A stretch of 64,000 bases of DNA from Candidatus Peregrinibacteria bacterium Gr01-1014_25 (GTDB taxonomy: Bacteria; Patescibacteriota; Gracilibacteria; Peribacterales; Peribacteraceae): positions 1 through 64,000 of the forward strand of contig VMFU01000003.1 in the NCBI GenBank assembly GCA_007376205.1, in the 5' to 3' direction. Of the stretch, positions 27,332-34,992 are shown piece after piece; the stretch's first letter is position 1, and each line of letters opens with the position of its first letter. Both the position numbers and the translations under genes were made by a program. The notes under the pieces are model-generated. The model saw nothing but the letters and a program-made list of their open reading frames with translations. It did no database searches and was not told the origin of the DNA.

Positions 27332-29587
27332 CTATGGGGCGACGGTCGCGCAGCTTCCCGTTTGGCAAACGCCGCTATCGCTCATGCCCAGAAGCCAGGG
27401 GAAGAAGGTCAGCCAGCCTTTGTTCTCCGGGAATGTCCGCTCCTCCCGCAGGTACCAATCCTGCAACGTCAGGAAGCGGTCGGAATGGAGAGACAGATCG
27501 TTTAAGGCGATGCCCTTGATCTCGTCGGTGTGGGCGAAGGTGTAGAGCGGCGAGTAGAGCACCACCGCGGGGACGTCCTTCTTGAAGATCTCCTCCAACT
27601 TCGCCAGCGCCTTGCCGCGCTCGCCATCGCTCGTCGTCTCGCGGACGGTTTCCAGCAGCGCATCGGCCTCGAACGAGGCGTACTGCGACAGGTTGTAAGC
27701 GTCGAGCCGCAGGTCCGACCGCTTGCCGGTGAGCCGTTGCATGCCGCTGGAGTGCCAGTACGGGTAGCTGTCGAGGTTGTCGAGGAGGGATTGGCCGAAG
27801 AGCAGTACGTCGTAATCGCGTTTGAGCAGTCGCTCCTCGAAGGCAGCGCGATCTTCCGGAATCTGCACCTGCACGTCGACGCCGAGCAGACGCCACTGAT
27901 CCCGCGCCAGTTCGGCGATGGCACGGTAGTGGGGCGGAGAGGGACTCGTCAGGAGCACGAGAGACAGGAGCCGCCCGCGGTCGTTCGCGCGGATGCCGAC
28001 GGGGTCGGCGGCGATGCGCTTGCGCAGAAATCCCTGATCGAGCGTCAGGTCGGTGACGGTGATGCGTTCGCCCTCGGGGATCTCCCCGTTCTTGGATGCG
28101 GTGAAACGGTCCACCAGTCGCTGCTCCTCTGCCGCGCGGCGGAACGCCTTGGAGTCGGTTGTCCGCCAGAGGTAGAACGAATCCAGAACCGCCCCCTTGT
28201 CGCCCGTCAGACGCACGAGGTTGTCGCCGGGGAGGAGACTGCCACTGGAGCCGTCGGTCGGCAGGCGGACGATCCACGATCCCGAGAGCGTCGGGTGGAT
28301 CTGCAGGCGCACGCCGTTGATCGATTTCTTCAGCGACTCGGGCGTCAGGGAACCGGTCAGCGTGAGGAGGGCGCCCGTGTCGAGCAGGGCGATGGGGGTG
28401 ATGCGCAGGTGGCCGGTGCGATTCGCCTCGCGCTGCTCAAGAACCCGTTGCAGGCGGAGCTTCTCGGGGAAGTACCACTGCGAAGCGAAGAGCGCGCCCT
28501 GCGCCGCCTGCGGATCGAAAGCGTAGCGCCAGTCGTCGCGCGTGAGTTGGAGCAGGGGCGTGTCGACGATGACGGATTCGTTGATCGCGTCGACGATCGC
28601 CTGCTTGTTCGTGCCCAGCTGGAGGCCCAGGCGCAGTTGCGGGTCCTGCAGGATACTGCGATCGAGGTTGAAGAACAGCGCGACGTACTGCGGCAGCGTG
28701 TATTGACGAGCGACGAAGCGCCGCGGCACGGCGGGCTCGCCCTGATCGTTCTTCGGCACGGTGCGGATGGCGTGCAGGTTGCGCAGGTCGGAGAGCAGGC
28801 TGAAGTAGTCCGGGAAGATCCGCAGGACGATCCGCAGGATATGCGGATGCGGCGCGATCGGCCGGTCAAAACGCTCGAGCGTCACCTCCGTGCTCAACTC
28901 CGTCTGCAGGACGGTGTGGAGGCGGTAGGGGCCGCAACCGATCGGACCGAAGCCGAAGTCCAACGCCTGGTCGAGACGCTCAACCGGAATGCCATCGAAC
29001 GCGCTCTTGGGAAGGAGCCCGAGCGTCAAATTGCTGGGGAAGAAGCTGTACGGTTTCTCCAGCCGGAACTGCACCGTCATATCGTTGATCTTCTCCACGG
29101 TGACGCCCTGCAGGTTTTGTCGCAGGAGGGGATTGGGGAACGCGGGATCCTGGATTGCGGCATACGTGAAGAGGACATCGTCGGCCGTGACGGGATGCGG
29201 TTTTTCGGGCGTGCTGTCGTGCCACAGCAATCCCGGCGTCAGCGCGAGCGTGTATGTCTGGCCGCCGTTCTTCACCGTGAGCGTCGCGGCGTCGTTCTCG
29301 ATCAGGCGGGTTTTCGGGTTGTACCGTTGCAGCCCGCAGAAGACGAGCGAGACGATGTCGCGGTTGACGTCGTTCTGGATTGTGAACCACGGATTGAGCG
29401 GCAGGAGCGTTCCGACGGACCCTTCGATGTACGTGCCGCCGTTGGCCGGGACGAGGACCGTGACGTTCCTGTAGAAACTGACGAGCAGCGCGACGAAGCT
29501 GCCGAGCGCAAGCACGATCAGGCCCGCGACGACCAAGCGTTCCCAGCGCCGGACCCACGTTACGATGCGAAAGACGATCGAAAGCAC
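27332..29587 (-). CDS. ABC transporter substrate-binding protein, family 5
   Basis: 751 residues, longer than the usual 500-600. An N-terminal membrane helix (about 16-40) anchors it in place of a lipobox. The solute-binding fold is visible from TYIEGSVGTLLPLNPWF, VSLVFCGLQRYN, HDSTPEKPHPVTADDVLFTYAAIQDPAFPNPL, GFGPIGCGPYRL and LATNKQ-like and later LSLVLLTS... blocks typical of oligopeptide/nickel binders (SBP_bac_5). A roughly 150-residue insertion lies in the middle. It ends with two Cys (SGVCQTGSCA). No permease or ATPase gene is adjacent. GTG 29587 is preceded by TACACT (29594-29599) at 6 nt. Confidence 0.85.
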   Translation of the reverse strand: MLSIVFRIVTWVRRWERLVVAGLIVLALGSFVALLVSFYRNVTVLVPANGGTYIEGSVGTLLPLNPWFTIQNDVNRDIVSLVFCGLQRYNPKTRLIENDAATLTVKNGGQTYTLALTPGLLWHDSTPEKPHPVTADDVLFTYAAIQDPAFPNPLLRQNLQGVTVEKINDMTVQFRLEKPYSFFPSNLTLGLLPKSAFDGIPVERLDQALDFGFGPIGCGPYRLHTVLQTELSTEVTLERFDRPIAPHPHILRIVLRIFPDYFSLLSDLRNLHAIRTVPKNDQGEPAVPRRFVARQYTLPQYVALFFNLDRSILQDPQLRLGLQLGTNKQAIVDAINESVIVDTPLLQLTRDDWRYAFDPQAAQGALFASQWYFPEKLRLQRVLEQREANRTGHLRITPIALLDTGALLTLTGSLTPESLKKSINGVRLQIHPTLSGSWIVRLPTDGSSGSLLPGDNLVRLTGDKGAVLDSFYLWRTTDSKAFRRAAEEQRLVDRFTASKNGEIPEGERITVTDLTLDQGFLRKRIAADPVGIRANDRGRLLSLVLLTSPSPPHYRAIAELARDQWRLLGVDVQVQIPEDRAAFEERLLKRDYDVLLFGQSLLDNLDSYPYWHSSGMQRLTGKRSDLRLDAYNLSQYASFEADALLETVRETTSDGERGKALAKLEEIFKKDVPAVVLYSPLYTFAHTDEIKGIALNDLSLHSDRFLTLQDWYLREERTFPENKGWLTFFPWLLGMSDSGVCQTGSCATVAP

Positions 29588-29600
29588 CGGGACAGTGTAC

Positions 29601-29643
29601 AGGAGACAAAGGAGACCAAAGGCACCGAAGAGACCGAGGAGTT
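29601..29643 (+). repeat. 9-nt periodic GAGACCAAA repeat, left copy
   Basis: Degenerate 9-nt units such as GAGACCAAA, GGCACCGAA and GAGACCGAG run in tandem upstream of the four-helix-bundle gene. A related block lies inverted at 30112-30158, and the same pattern appears inside the dnaK tail (18764-18806). Confidence 0.5.
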
Positions 29644-29746
29644 CCGCACGCGAATGGAACGCAGTATTCCCTTTGCGAAAGCCAAGAAATTCATCATGAA
29701 TAAATCATCAAAAATGCAGCATCCAAAATTCACCTAGGATGCGATC

Positions 29747-30103
29747 ATGCATCAGCGACCTCATGAACGCTTAGTTGTTTGGCAGGAGGCATATCAGTTA
29801 TGCCTTTCCATGTACCGCCTGACGGATAGCTTTCCGGCAAGAGAGCGCTTTGCCCTAGTCAATCAGCAGCGTCGCTCCGCATACAGCGTCCCGATGAACA
29901 TCGCGGAAGGAAACGCAAAATCTTCACCCAAGGAAAGGGCGCATTTCTTCGAAATTGCACACGGATCTTTGGAAGAATTGCATTGCCAATGCATGCTTGC
30001 CCGTGACCTGTTGTATTTGTCTGGCAAAGATTATTTAAAAATTGACGAGCACATCCATCGCGTGAGCTATCTGCTTTTTCGCATTCGACAATCTTTACAA
30101 TAA
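29747..30103 (+). CDS. Four-helix-bundle protein (23S IVS protein family)
   Basis: 118 residues. ERLVVWQEAYQLCLSMYRLTDSFPARERFALVNQQRRSAYSVPMNIAEGNAKSSPKERAHFFEIAHGSLEELHCQCMLARDLLYLS is the family named after 23S rRNA intervening-sequence proteins, a small four-helix bundle common as single genes in CPR genomes; biochemical function unknown. AT-richer than its neighbours. TAGGAT (29735-29740) ends 6 nt before the ATG. Flanked by inverted 9-nt periodic repeats, so it may be an inserted unit between the ABC and secG genes. Confidence 0.88.
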   Translation: MHQRPHERLVVWQEAYQLCLSMYRLTDSFPARERFALVNQQRRSAYSVPMNIAEGNAKSSPKERAHFFEIAHGSLEELHCQCMLARDLLYLSGKDYLKIDEHIHRVSYLLFRIRQSLQ

Positions 30104-30111
30104 ACAAGTCA

Positions 30112-30158
30112 TCCTTGGCGCCCTTGGTCTCTTTGGCTTCCTTGGTCTCTTTTTTAAT
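30112..30158 (-). repeat. 9-nt periodic GAGACCAAA repeat, right copy
   Basis: On the minus strand this reads GAGACCAAGGAAGCCAAAGA and continues with the same 9-nt rhythm as 29601-29643, in opposite orientation. Together they bracket the four-helix-bundle gene. Confidence 0.5.
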
Positions 30159-30372
30159 ACACGAACCACAGCACGATGCTCAAGCCGAAGAAGATCGCGC
30201 TCAAGACGATGCCCGCCTGGTACAGCACCTTCTCCGCCCCGCGCCGTTGCACGTAGACCGACCCGCTGCCGCCGAACGTGCTGGAGAGGCCGCTGATGCG
30301 GTGCTGCACGAGGATGCAGAGGATCAGCAGGATGCTGTCGATCACGAGGATGGCGGTGAGGAGGGTATGCAT
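30154..30372 (-). CDS. secG: Preprotein translocase subunit SecG
   Basis: 72 residues with two membrane helices (about 3-22 and 50-70) separated by LVQHRISGLSSTFGGSGSVYVQRRGAEK, the SecG loop. It assists SecYE-SecA protein export. TACACT (30380-30385) lies 7 nt before the ATG. secE is at 48010-48201. Confidence 0.92.
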   Translation of the reverse strand: MHTLLTAILVIDSILLILCILVQHRISGLSSTFGGSGSVYVQRRGAEKVLYQAGIVLSAIFFGLSIVLWFVY

Positions 30373-30411
30373 CGGCGATAGTGTACGGGTTTGGAGCGCT
30401 AGTGCAAGCCC

Positions 30412-31653
30412 TTATCCTGCGCGCGACGGCGTTCTTTCATCGTGCACGCGAGCAAGGGCGAGGAGGCCCAGTACGATGAATCCCGTCATGGCGATCGTGG
30501 TGATTCTGTATCGCCCGCTCCCAAGGGAAATAAGATTCGTCACGAGCAATCCCCACGCGATAGGTCCGATGAATGACGACGCGCGTTCCGCAAGGCCGAA
30601 GTACGCAAAGGCCAGATTATGTCTTCCCGCGGGGGCAATGTGCGACATGACGGAGCGCGACACCGTCCAGCTGGCGCCGAACCAGAAGCCCATGATCGTC
30701 GTGGAGATGACGAAGAGGGTAAAGTCTGTCAGCAGGCCAAGCAGCGGGAGAAGGCCGAGCCATCCCAGCAAGATAACGACGAGTGTCCGCTTGTGGCCGA
30801 AGCGATCCGCGAGGAAGCCCGAGAGCACCCCGCCAGCGGCGCATGTCGGCAGGATGCCGAGCAGGATGAAGGTCTTGGTCGTGTCCCCGACGGCCCACAC
30901 GTTCTCCAGGAAAATGGGGAAATTATTCGAAACCGTAAGGATGGCGTCGTTGAAGAGGAAGTAGGCGGCCAAAAAATATGCGACGCTCGGAGAATTCAGC
31001 AGCGATCTCGTCTGGCGAAACGTCTGCTTCCATGTCTGCGCGAGCGGCGTTGTCGCCGCAGCGTGCTTCGGTTCATCGAGCAGCAGCAAGGCCGGGAGCG
31101 ACAGCAGCGCGAAGAGAAGAATGGCGGGCAGCAGCGTCTCGGCGCGCGGCGTGGCGTGGAACAAACTCACGGTTCCTTTGGAGAACGGTAAGGCGATAAG
31201 AAGCCCGACGATTTGACCGAGGTAATTGGCGGCGATGCCAAAGCCGGAAACTCGTCCGCGCTTGCCCGCAGCAGCGATGTCGTTGAGCAGCGGCGTGTAG
31301 AACGTGAAGGAGAGCAAATACATATACAAGCCCAGAGCAAACAGGATCAGCGCGGCATATTCCTTGCCCCACAGCGCCGACAGCGCGCAGAGGCTGTACA
31401 GAGTGATGACGCACGCGGTCGTGACGCGAAGCCCGACGATGCGCCTGATGTGCGTGTCGAGCAGCATGCCGGTCGTGGGCACCGTCAGGAGCAGAAGCAC
31501 TGCGGACGCTGTGAAAGCGAGGTTGAAATGAAAATCAGATACCCCGCGGTCGATAACGATCCACTGCGCGAAATAGAGGAAGAAGACGATGGAAACGATC
31601 GAATTCGCAAAATCGTAGAGCACCCACAACACAATGTTTTTCCGTGTTTGCAT
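30412..31653 (-). CDS. MFS transporter, UMF1/Atg22-like
   Basis: 413 residues, 12 predicted helices. VLYDFANSIVSIVFFLYFAQWIV at the start and the helix 4-5 segment GRVSGFGIAANYLGQIVGLLIALP are typical of the UMF1 branch (PF11700) of the major facilitator superfamily; FLADRFGHKRTLV is the MFS loop signature. Substrate unknown; eukaryotic relatives export amino acids from vacuoles. The start MQTRKN at 31653 is preferred because TACGAT (31661-31666) ends 7 nt upstream; an ATG 9 nt earlier lies too near the -10. Confidence 0.85.
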   Translation of the reverse strand: MQTRKNIVLWVLYDFANSIVSIVFFLYFAQWIVIDRGVSDFHFNLAFTASAVLLLLTVPTTGMLLDTHIRRIVGLRVTTACVITLYSLCALSALWGKEYAALILFALGLYMYLLSFTFYTPLLNDIAAAGKRGRVSGFGIAANYLGQIVGLLIALPFSKGTVSLFHATPRAETLLPAILLFALLSLPALLLLDEPKHAAATTPLAQTWKQTFRQTRSLLNSPSVAYFLAAYFLFNDAILTVSNNFPIFLENVWAVGDTTKTFILLGILPTCAAGGVLSGFLADRFGHKRTLVVILLGWLGLLPLLGLLTDFTLFVISTTIMGFWFGASWTVSRSVMSHIAPAGRHNLAFAYFGLAERASSFIGPIAWGLLVTNLISLGSGRYRITTIAMTGFIVLGLLALARVHDERTPSRAG

Positions 31654-31696
31654 GAACGGCATCGTAACACGTGCGTCGCCATCGGGCGAAGCCGGA

Positions 31697-31773
31697 TGGT
31701 GGGCGCCGAGGGATTCGAACCCCCGACCTACTCGGTGTAAGCGAGCCGCTCTAACCAGCTGAGCTAGGCGCCC
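31697..31773 (-). tRNA. tRNA-Val (UAC)
   Basis: On the minus strand acceptor GGGCGCC pairs with GGCGCCC, the anticodon arm GCTCG-CTTACAC-CGAGT gives UAC (Val), and the T-arm is CGGGG-TTCGAAT-CCCTC. CCA is encoded. A hairpin (CCATC.GGC / GCC.GATGG) overlaps the 3' end and may terminate. Confidence 0.96.
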
Positions 31774-31854
31774 ATAATCGCAGAATGGTGATGGAAAGGA
31801 AGAAGGAACGAGCAGCGGTTTTTACAGTACGCCCTCGCAAGCGAGGGCTGGGCG

Positions 31855-31871
31855 AGCTGAGCTAGGCGCCC
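31855..31871 (-). pseudogene. Duplicated 5' end of tRNA-Val
   Basis: The 17 nt GGGCGCCTAGCTCAGCT (minus strand) are identical to the first 17 nt of tRNA-Val, 98 bp away. The rest of the tRNA is missing; an 18-nt hairpin GCCCTCGC-TT-GCGAGGGC follows. A TACAAT -10-like sequence lies just upstream. Confidence 0.65.
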
Positions 31872-31887
31872 CCGTGTCGCATTGTAT

Positions 31888-31917
31888 CGCAAAAAAGGGG
31901 CGATTGCCCCTTTTTGC
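31888..31917. terminator. Bidirectional intrinsic terminator
   Basis: AAAAAAGGGGCGATTGCCCC followed by TTTTT: a GC stem flanked by A-run and T-run, functional in both directions. It ends the pilin-like gene (minus). Confidence 0.9.
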
Positions 31918-31934
31918 GTATCGACGGAAGAGTC

Positions 31935-32252
31935 CTACTGCAATGCCGCGAAGATGTCCTGCATCAGGCTGACGATCGTCGAGAAGTTCAGCTCGAACGG
32001 AATGTCGAGCAGCTTGGACAGCCATGCGACCGCGAAGAACGCCACGAAGGTGACGATGAGTCCGATGATCGCGAAGCGGATCGTGTGGACGGCCTTCTTG
32101 ATCTTCTCCTCGTTGCCCGCCGAGAGGATGAAGGTGATGCCTCCGACGATGATGAAAATGAGACAGAGAATGGAGGCGGCGATCAGTGCGAGCGCGATGA
32201 ACGTCGCGACGATGTCGATGACGCTGCCTTCTTCGAGAAGTTGCCGGAGCAT
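31935..32252 (-). CDS. TrbC/VirB2-like pilin protein
   Basis: 105 residues with two membrane helices (about 13-40 and 57-80) joined by a short basic loop SAGNEEKIKKAVHT, and a hydrophobic C-terminal helix. FIIVGGITFILSAGNEEKIKKAVHTIRFAIIGLIVTFVAFFAVAWL is the pattern of VirB2/TrbC-like small proteins common in CPR genomes. No other type IV secretion genes are near. The leader is strongly pyrimidine-rich (CCCCCCTCCTCCC before the ATG). Confidence 0.7.
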   Translation of the reverse strand: MLRQLLEEGSVIDIVATFIALALIAASILCLIFIIVGGITFILSAGNEEKIKKAVHTIRFAIIGLIVTFVAFFAVAWLSKLLDIPFELNFSTIVSLMQDIFAALQ

Positions 32253-32283
32253 GGGAGGAGGGGGGAAGGGAAGGGAATAGGGA

Positions 32284-32330
32284 TTCGGACAGAGGGATTA
32301 GGGGTCCGGACAGAGGGATTAGGGAATCTG
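32284..32330 (+). repeat. Telomere-like GGGATTAGGG tandem repeat
   Basis: Two copies of CGGACAGAGGGATTAGGG (32286-32303 and 32307-32324) at 21-nt spacing, preceded by AATAGGGATT. The motif recurs at 48275-48314 and, in diverged form, at 55206-55240 and 43187-43212. Runs of GGG could form a G-quadruplex. Confidence 0.7.
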
Positions 32331-32594
32331 CGGCTCCAGGATCTTCATATTGATGCGCTGACGCGCGTTGCCGCCGAGGAGACGCAACAGGGTGCGCAGA
32401 GCCTTTACGGTCTGGCCGCCCTTGCCGATGAGCTTTCCCATATCCTTCTCGCTGACCTGCACGGTGAGCAGGATGCCGAGATCGTCCGTCGTGCCTGTGA
32501 TCTGCACGGCGGCGGGCTCGTCGACGATCGCTTCCAGGACGAAGCGGAGAAAGTCGAGACCGGGCACCTGCTGGGCGTCTGCAGCGTTGCTCAT
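32319..32594 (-). CDS. khpA: KH-domain RNA-binding protein KhpA
   Basis: 91 residues. A single type II KH domain: VSEKDMGKLIGKGGQTVKALRTLLR has the GKGG loop preceded by Ile and followed by a helix. KhpA pairs with KhpB/Jag in other bacteria to regulate mRNAs and cell elongation. It follows rpsP as in many genomes, but has its own TAAGAT -10 (32601-32606) exactly 6 nt before the ATG. Confidence 0.92.
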   Translation of the reverse strand: MSNAADAQQVPGLDFLRFVLEAIVDEPAAVQITGTTDDLGILLTVQVSEKDMGKLIGKGGQTVKALRTLLRLLGGNARQRINMKILEPQIP

Positions 32595-32603
32595 AGAGGG
32601 ATC

Positions 32604-33020
32604 TTAGCTTGCCGCGGCCTGCGTGTCAGCAGGCGGCGGAGCGGGCTCCTCCGCTGGAGCGGGAGTGGGTGCGGGCTGTGCTTCTGTGGGAGCCGGCGCC
32701 GGAGCTGCTGAAGCTGCGGGAGCCTCCGGCTCCTCGCCCTTGGGCTTGCGCTTGGGGTACCTGCGGATGAAGCGCTCCATGCCGTCGAATCCCGTGCGCT
32801 TGAGCAATCGCGCGACCGTGTCCGTCGGCGTCGCGCCGTTTTTGACCCAGTGCTCGATGCGCGCTTTCTCCACCGTGAAGGATTCCAACGCATCCTGCGG
32901 GCGATAGTGACCCACGATTTCCTGGAACTTCCCTTTGACGGGAGCGGATTTTTCCGCGATGACGACACGGTACGTCGCCACGTTCTCGCGGCCGGTGCGC
33001 TGGAGGCGGATCATCAGCAT
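32604..33020 (-). CDS. rpsP: 30S ribosomal protein bS16 with Ala/Pro-rich tail
   Basis: 138 residues. The first 85 (MLMIRLQRTGRENVATYRVVIAEKSAPVKGKFQEIVGHYRPQ... WVKNGATPTDTVARLLKRTG) are bS16. A roughly 50-residue Ala/Pro/Glu low-complexity tail (EAPAASAAPAPAPTEAQPAP and on) is additional to the usual length. Start chosen at ATG 33020; the frame extends further upstream but the S16 fold starts here. Gene order dciA-rpsP-khpA. Confidence 0.93.
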   Translation of the reverse strand: MLMIRLQRTGRENVATYRVVIAEKSAPVKGKFQEIVGHYRPQDALESFTVEKARIEHWVKNGATPTDTVARLLKRTGFDGMERFIRRYPKRKPKGEEPEAPAASAAPAPAPTEAQPAPTPAPAEEPAPPPADTQAAAS

Positions 33021-33042
33021 GTGAGCGCGCACTGTAGAGACC

Positions 33043-33360
33043 CTACATGCCTTTGGCAAGCCCCTCCCGGCGTGTCCGCAGAACGCGAACGGCCGTGGGG
33101 GCGGCTTCCTTCCCGCAGGATCGCAGCTCCGCCAGCAGCTCGTCCGCGCCGGAAGACACCTCCTGCGCCACCACGGAACGGTCGCAGGCGATGATCAAGG
33201 TTTTACCGTCGACCTTCTCGACGCGGGCGGCGCCGCCGAGGGGCCCCAGCCGTCGCTTAAGCCATGCGTCAGCCAGATGGGCGATGCGCGCGGCCCGGGC
33301 GTGCTCGTAGAGCCCGTGCTTGCGGAGCGTTCTGGGGAGGAGGGAATCCAAGCGGTCCAT
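33043..33360 (-). CDS. DUF721/DciA-like protein
   Basis: 105 residues. MDRLDSLLPRTLRKHGLYEHARAARIAHLADAWLKRRLG followed by KVDGKTLIIACDRSVVAQEVSSGADELLAELR matches DUF721 (DciA), a helicase-loader-like protein interacting with DnaB and DnaA. TATGCT (33369-33374) lies 8 nt before ATG 33360, which argues against the longer frame. Confidence 0.75.
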   Translation of the reverse strand: MDRLDSLLPRTLRKHGLYEHARAARIAHLADAWLKRRLGPLGGAARVEKVDGKTLIIACDRSVVAQEVSSGADELLAELRSCGKEAAPTAVRVLRTRREGLAKGM

Positions 33361-33483
33361 CGCCGTCCAGCATACATGCTCGCCGTCTTCCCTTGCATCG
33401 TGCGGCTCTCTGTCCTCTGGCAATCTTGCATTGTGGGGGACGGTTGCCCAATACTAGCGTGTCCATTCCTTCCTCTTTTTTCT

Positions 33484-34992
33484 ATGCGCCCATCGCTCCG
33501 TTCGTTGCGTCTTTCGGTGATCTTTCTCACGGTCTTCAGCGTCGGTGTTGCCTTTGGCACGGCGGGGACGGTTGTCGGGCGCACCCTCCTCGGTTCGTCC
33601 GTGTTCTCCGACGTCGCGCAGGGAACGTTCTTCGATGAGGCGGTCGGCGAGCTGTATACCAGCGGCATCATGGTCGGCTCCAACGGACGCTTCCGTCCGG
33701 GCGATCCCCTGACGCGCGGTGAATTCGCCGTTGCATTGCAACGTCTGCGCGCAGATCTCCTAGGCGAGGACTTGTCAGACGATTCTAGTGCCGATGAAGA
33801 AGAGGAGGAACAGGAGGAACAGGAGGAAACGGAGGCGTCATCGTCGCGATCGCGCCCGTCGTCGACGAAAAGTGCAACTTCCTCTTCCTCGTCCAGCAGC
33901 GTGAAGGCCGGCCCCGAAGGCGCGTTCCGCTTCGCCACCGAGACCTTTACCATTCCCGAGACAGCCAAGGGTCTGACGATCGGCATCGTGCGCGCGATCG
34001 GCAGCAAGGGGAACGTCGGCGTGTCCGTCGAGCTTACCGGGGAATCTGCGATCGAGGGGGAGGATTACACCAAGAATAACGCGACGCTGGCGTTCAAGGA
34101 CGGAGAGACCACCAAGACGTTCACGATCCTGCTCAAGAACGACACCCTCGCCGAGGGGCAGGAGACCGTGCATGTTCGTCTGATGAATCCGACGGGGGGT
34201 GCTGTGCTTGGCAATCCCAACGAGGCGACGATGGTGATTCTCGACGACGAGCGCGGTGGAAACACCGGTCCCGCCCAGGCGTCGTCGGCGTCGTCGGTCG
34301 CCGCGTCCAACGCCGCCGCTGGAACGTTCGCACTGTCCGCTGTCGGTTACGGGATCAAGGAGAACGGAGGCAACCTGACGGTCACGGTGAACCGCACGGG
34401 CGGCAGCACGGGGGAAGTCGGCGTCACGTACACAACGGAAGACGGCACCGGAAAGAACGCCCAGCACTACTCAAAGGCAACGGGCACGCTGGCGTTCGCC
34501 GCCGGAGAAACATCGAAGACGTTTACGGTTCCGATCATCGACAACGGCGACATCGGTGGGAACAAGACGTTCTCCATTCGCTTGAGCGCGCCGACGGGCG
34601 GCGCGGGCTTGAGTAAGTACAGCCTGGCGACGGCGACGATTTACGACAACGAAACGGCCGATACCGGTTCGGGATCCTTCCGTTTGAGCAAATCCGATTA
34701 CGCCGGTGCGGAGGGCGAAAGCCTTGTGGTGCTGGTGCAGCGCGTCGGAGGCACGACGGGCGCGGCGACGGTCACGTACGCGACGATCAGCGGCAGCGCC
34801 AGCGGAAACGACTTTACGCCCGCGAACGGAACGCTCTCCTTCGCAGCGGGTGAGGCATCGAAGGAAATGCTCGTGCCGCTGCTCACGGACGGCGTGAGCG
34901 ACGGCGGAGAGACGTTCAGCTTCGTCCTCTCGAACGCCGTCGGCGCGGGACTCTCGACACCGTCATCGGCGGTGATCAGGATCGACGAATAG
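33484..34992 (+). CDS. SLH-anchored Calx-beta repeat surface protein
   Basis: 502 residues. Signal peptide (about 1-25), one SLH motif (VFSDVAQGTFFDEAVGELYTSGIMVGSNGRFRPGDPLTRGEFAVALQRL), a Glu- and Ser-rich linker (about 100-140), then three Calx-beta domains (e.g. EDYTKNNATLAFKDGETTKTFTILL; AGETSKTFTVPIIDNGDIGGNKTFSIRLSAPTGG). SLH binds secondary cell-wall polymer; Calx-beta domains bind calcium. So a surface protein of an S-layer. The ATG is preceded by a pure pyrimidine tract (CCTCTTTTTTCT) and no Shine-Dalgarno. Its end overlaps the convergent GT4 gene by 17 bp. Confidence 0.85.
   Translation: MRPSLRSLRLSVIFLTVFSVGVAFGTAGTVVGRTLLGSSVFSDVAQGTFFDEAVGELYTSGIMVGSNGRFRPGDPLTRGEFAVALQRLRADLLGEDLSDDSSADEEEEEQEEQEETEASSSRSRPSSTKSATSSSSSSSVKAGPEGAFRFATETFTIPETAKGLTIGIVRAIGSKGNVGVSVELTGESAIEGEDYTKNNATLAFKDGETTKTFTILLKNDTLAEGQETVHVRLMNPTGGAVLGNPNEATMVILDDERGGNTGPAQASSASSVAASNAAAGTFALSAVGYGIKENGGNLTVTVNRTGGSTGEVGVTYTTEDGTGKNAQHYSKATGTLAFAAGETSKTFTVPIIDNGDIGGNKTFSIRLSAPTGGAGLSKYSLATATIYDNETADTGSGSFRLSKSDYAGAEGESLVVLVQRVGGTTGAATVTYATISGSASGNDFTPANGTLSFAAGEASKEMLVPLLTDGVSDGGETFSFVLSNAVGAGLSTPSSAVIRIDE

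Noticed and set aside
27530-29737. 735-codon plus-strand frame opposite the ABC binding protein
   Set aside because: Long antisense frames are frequent in GC-rich DNA; the minus-strand product has clear family motifs.
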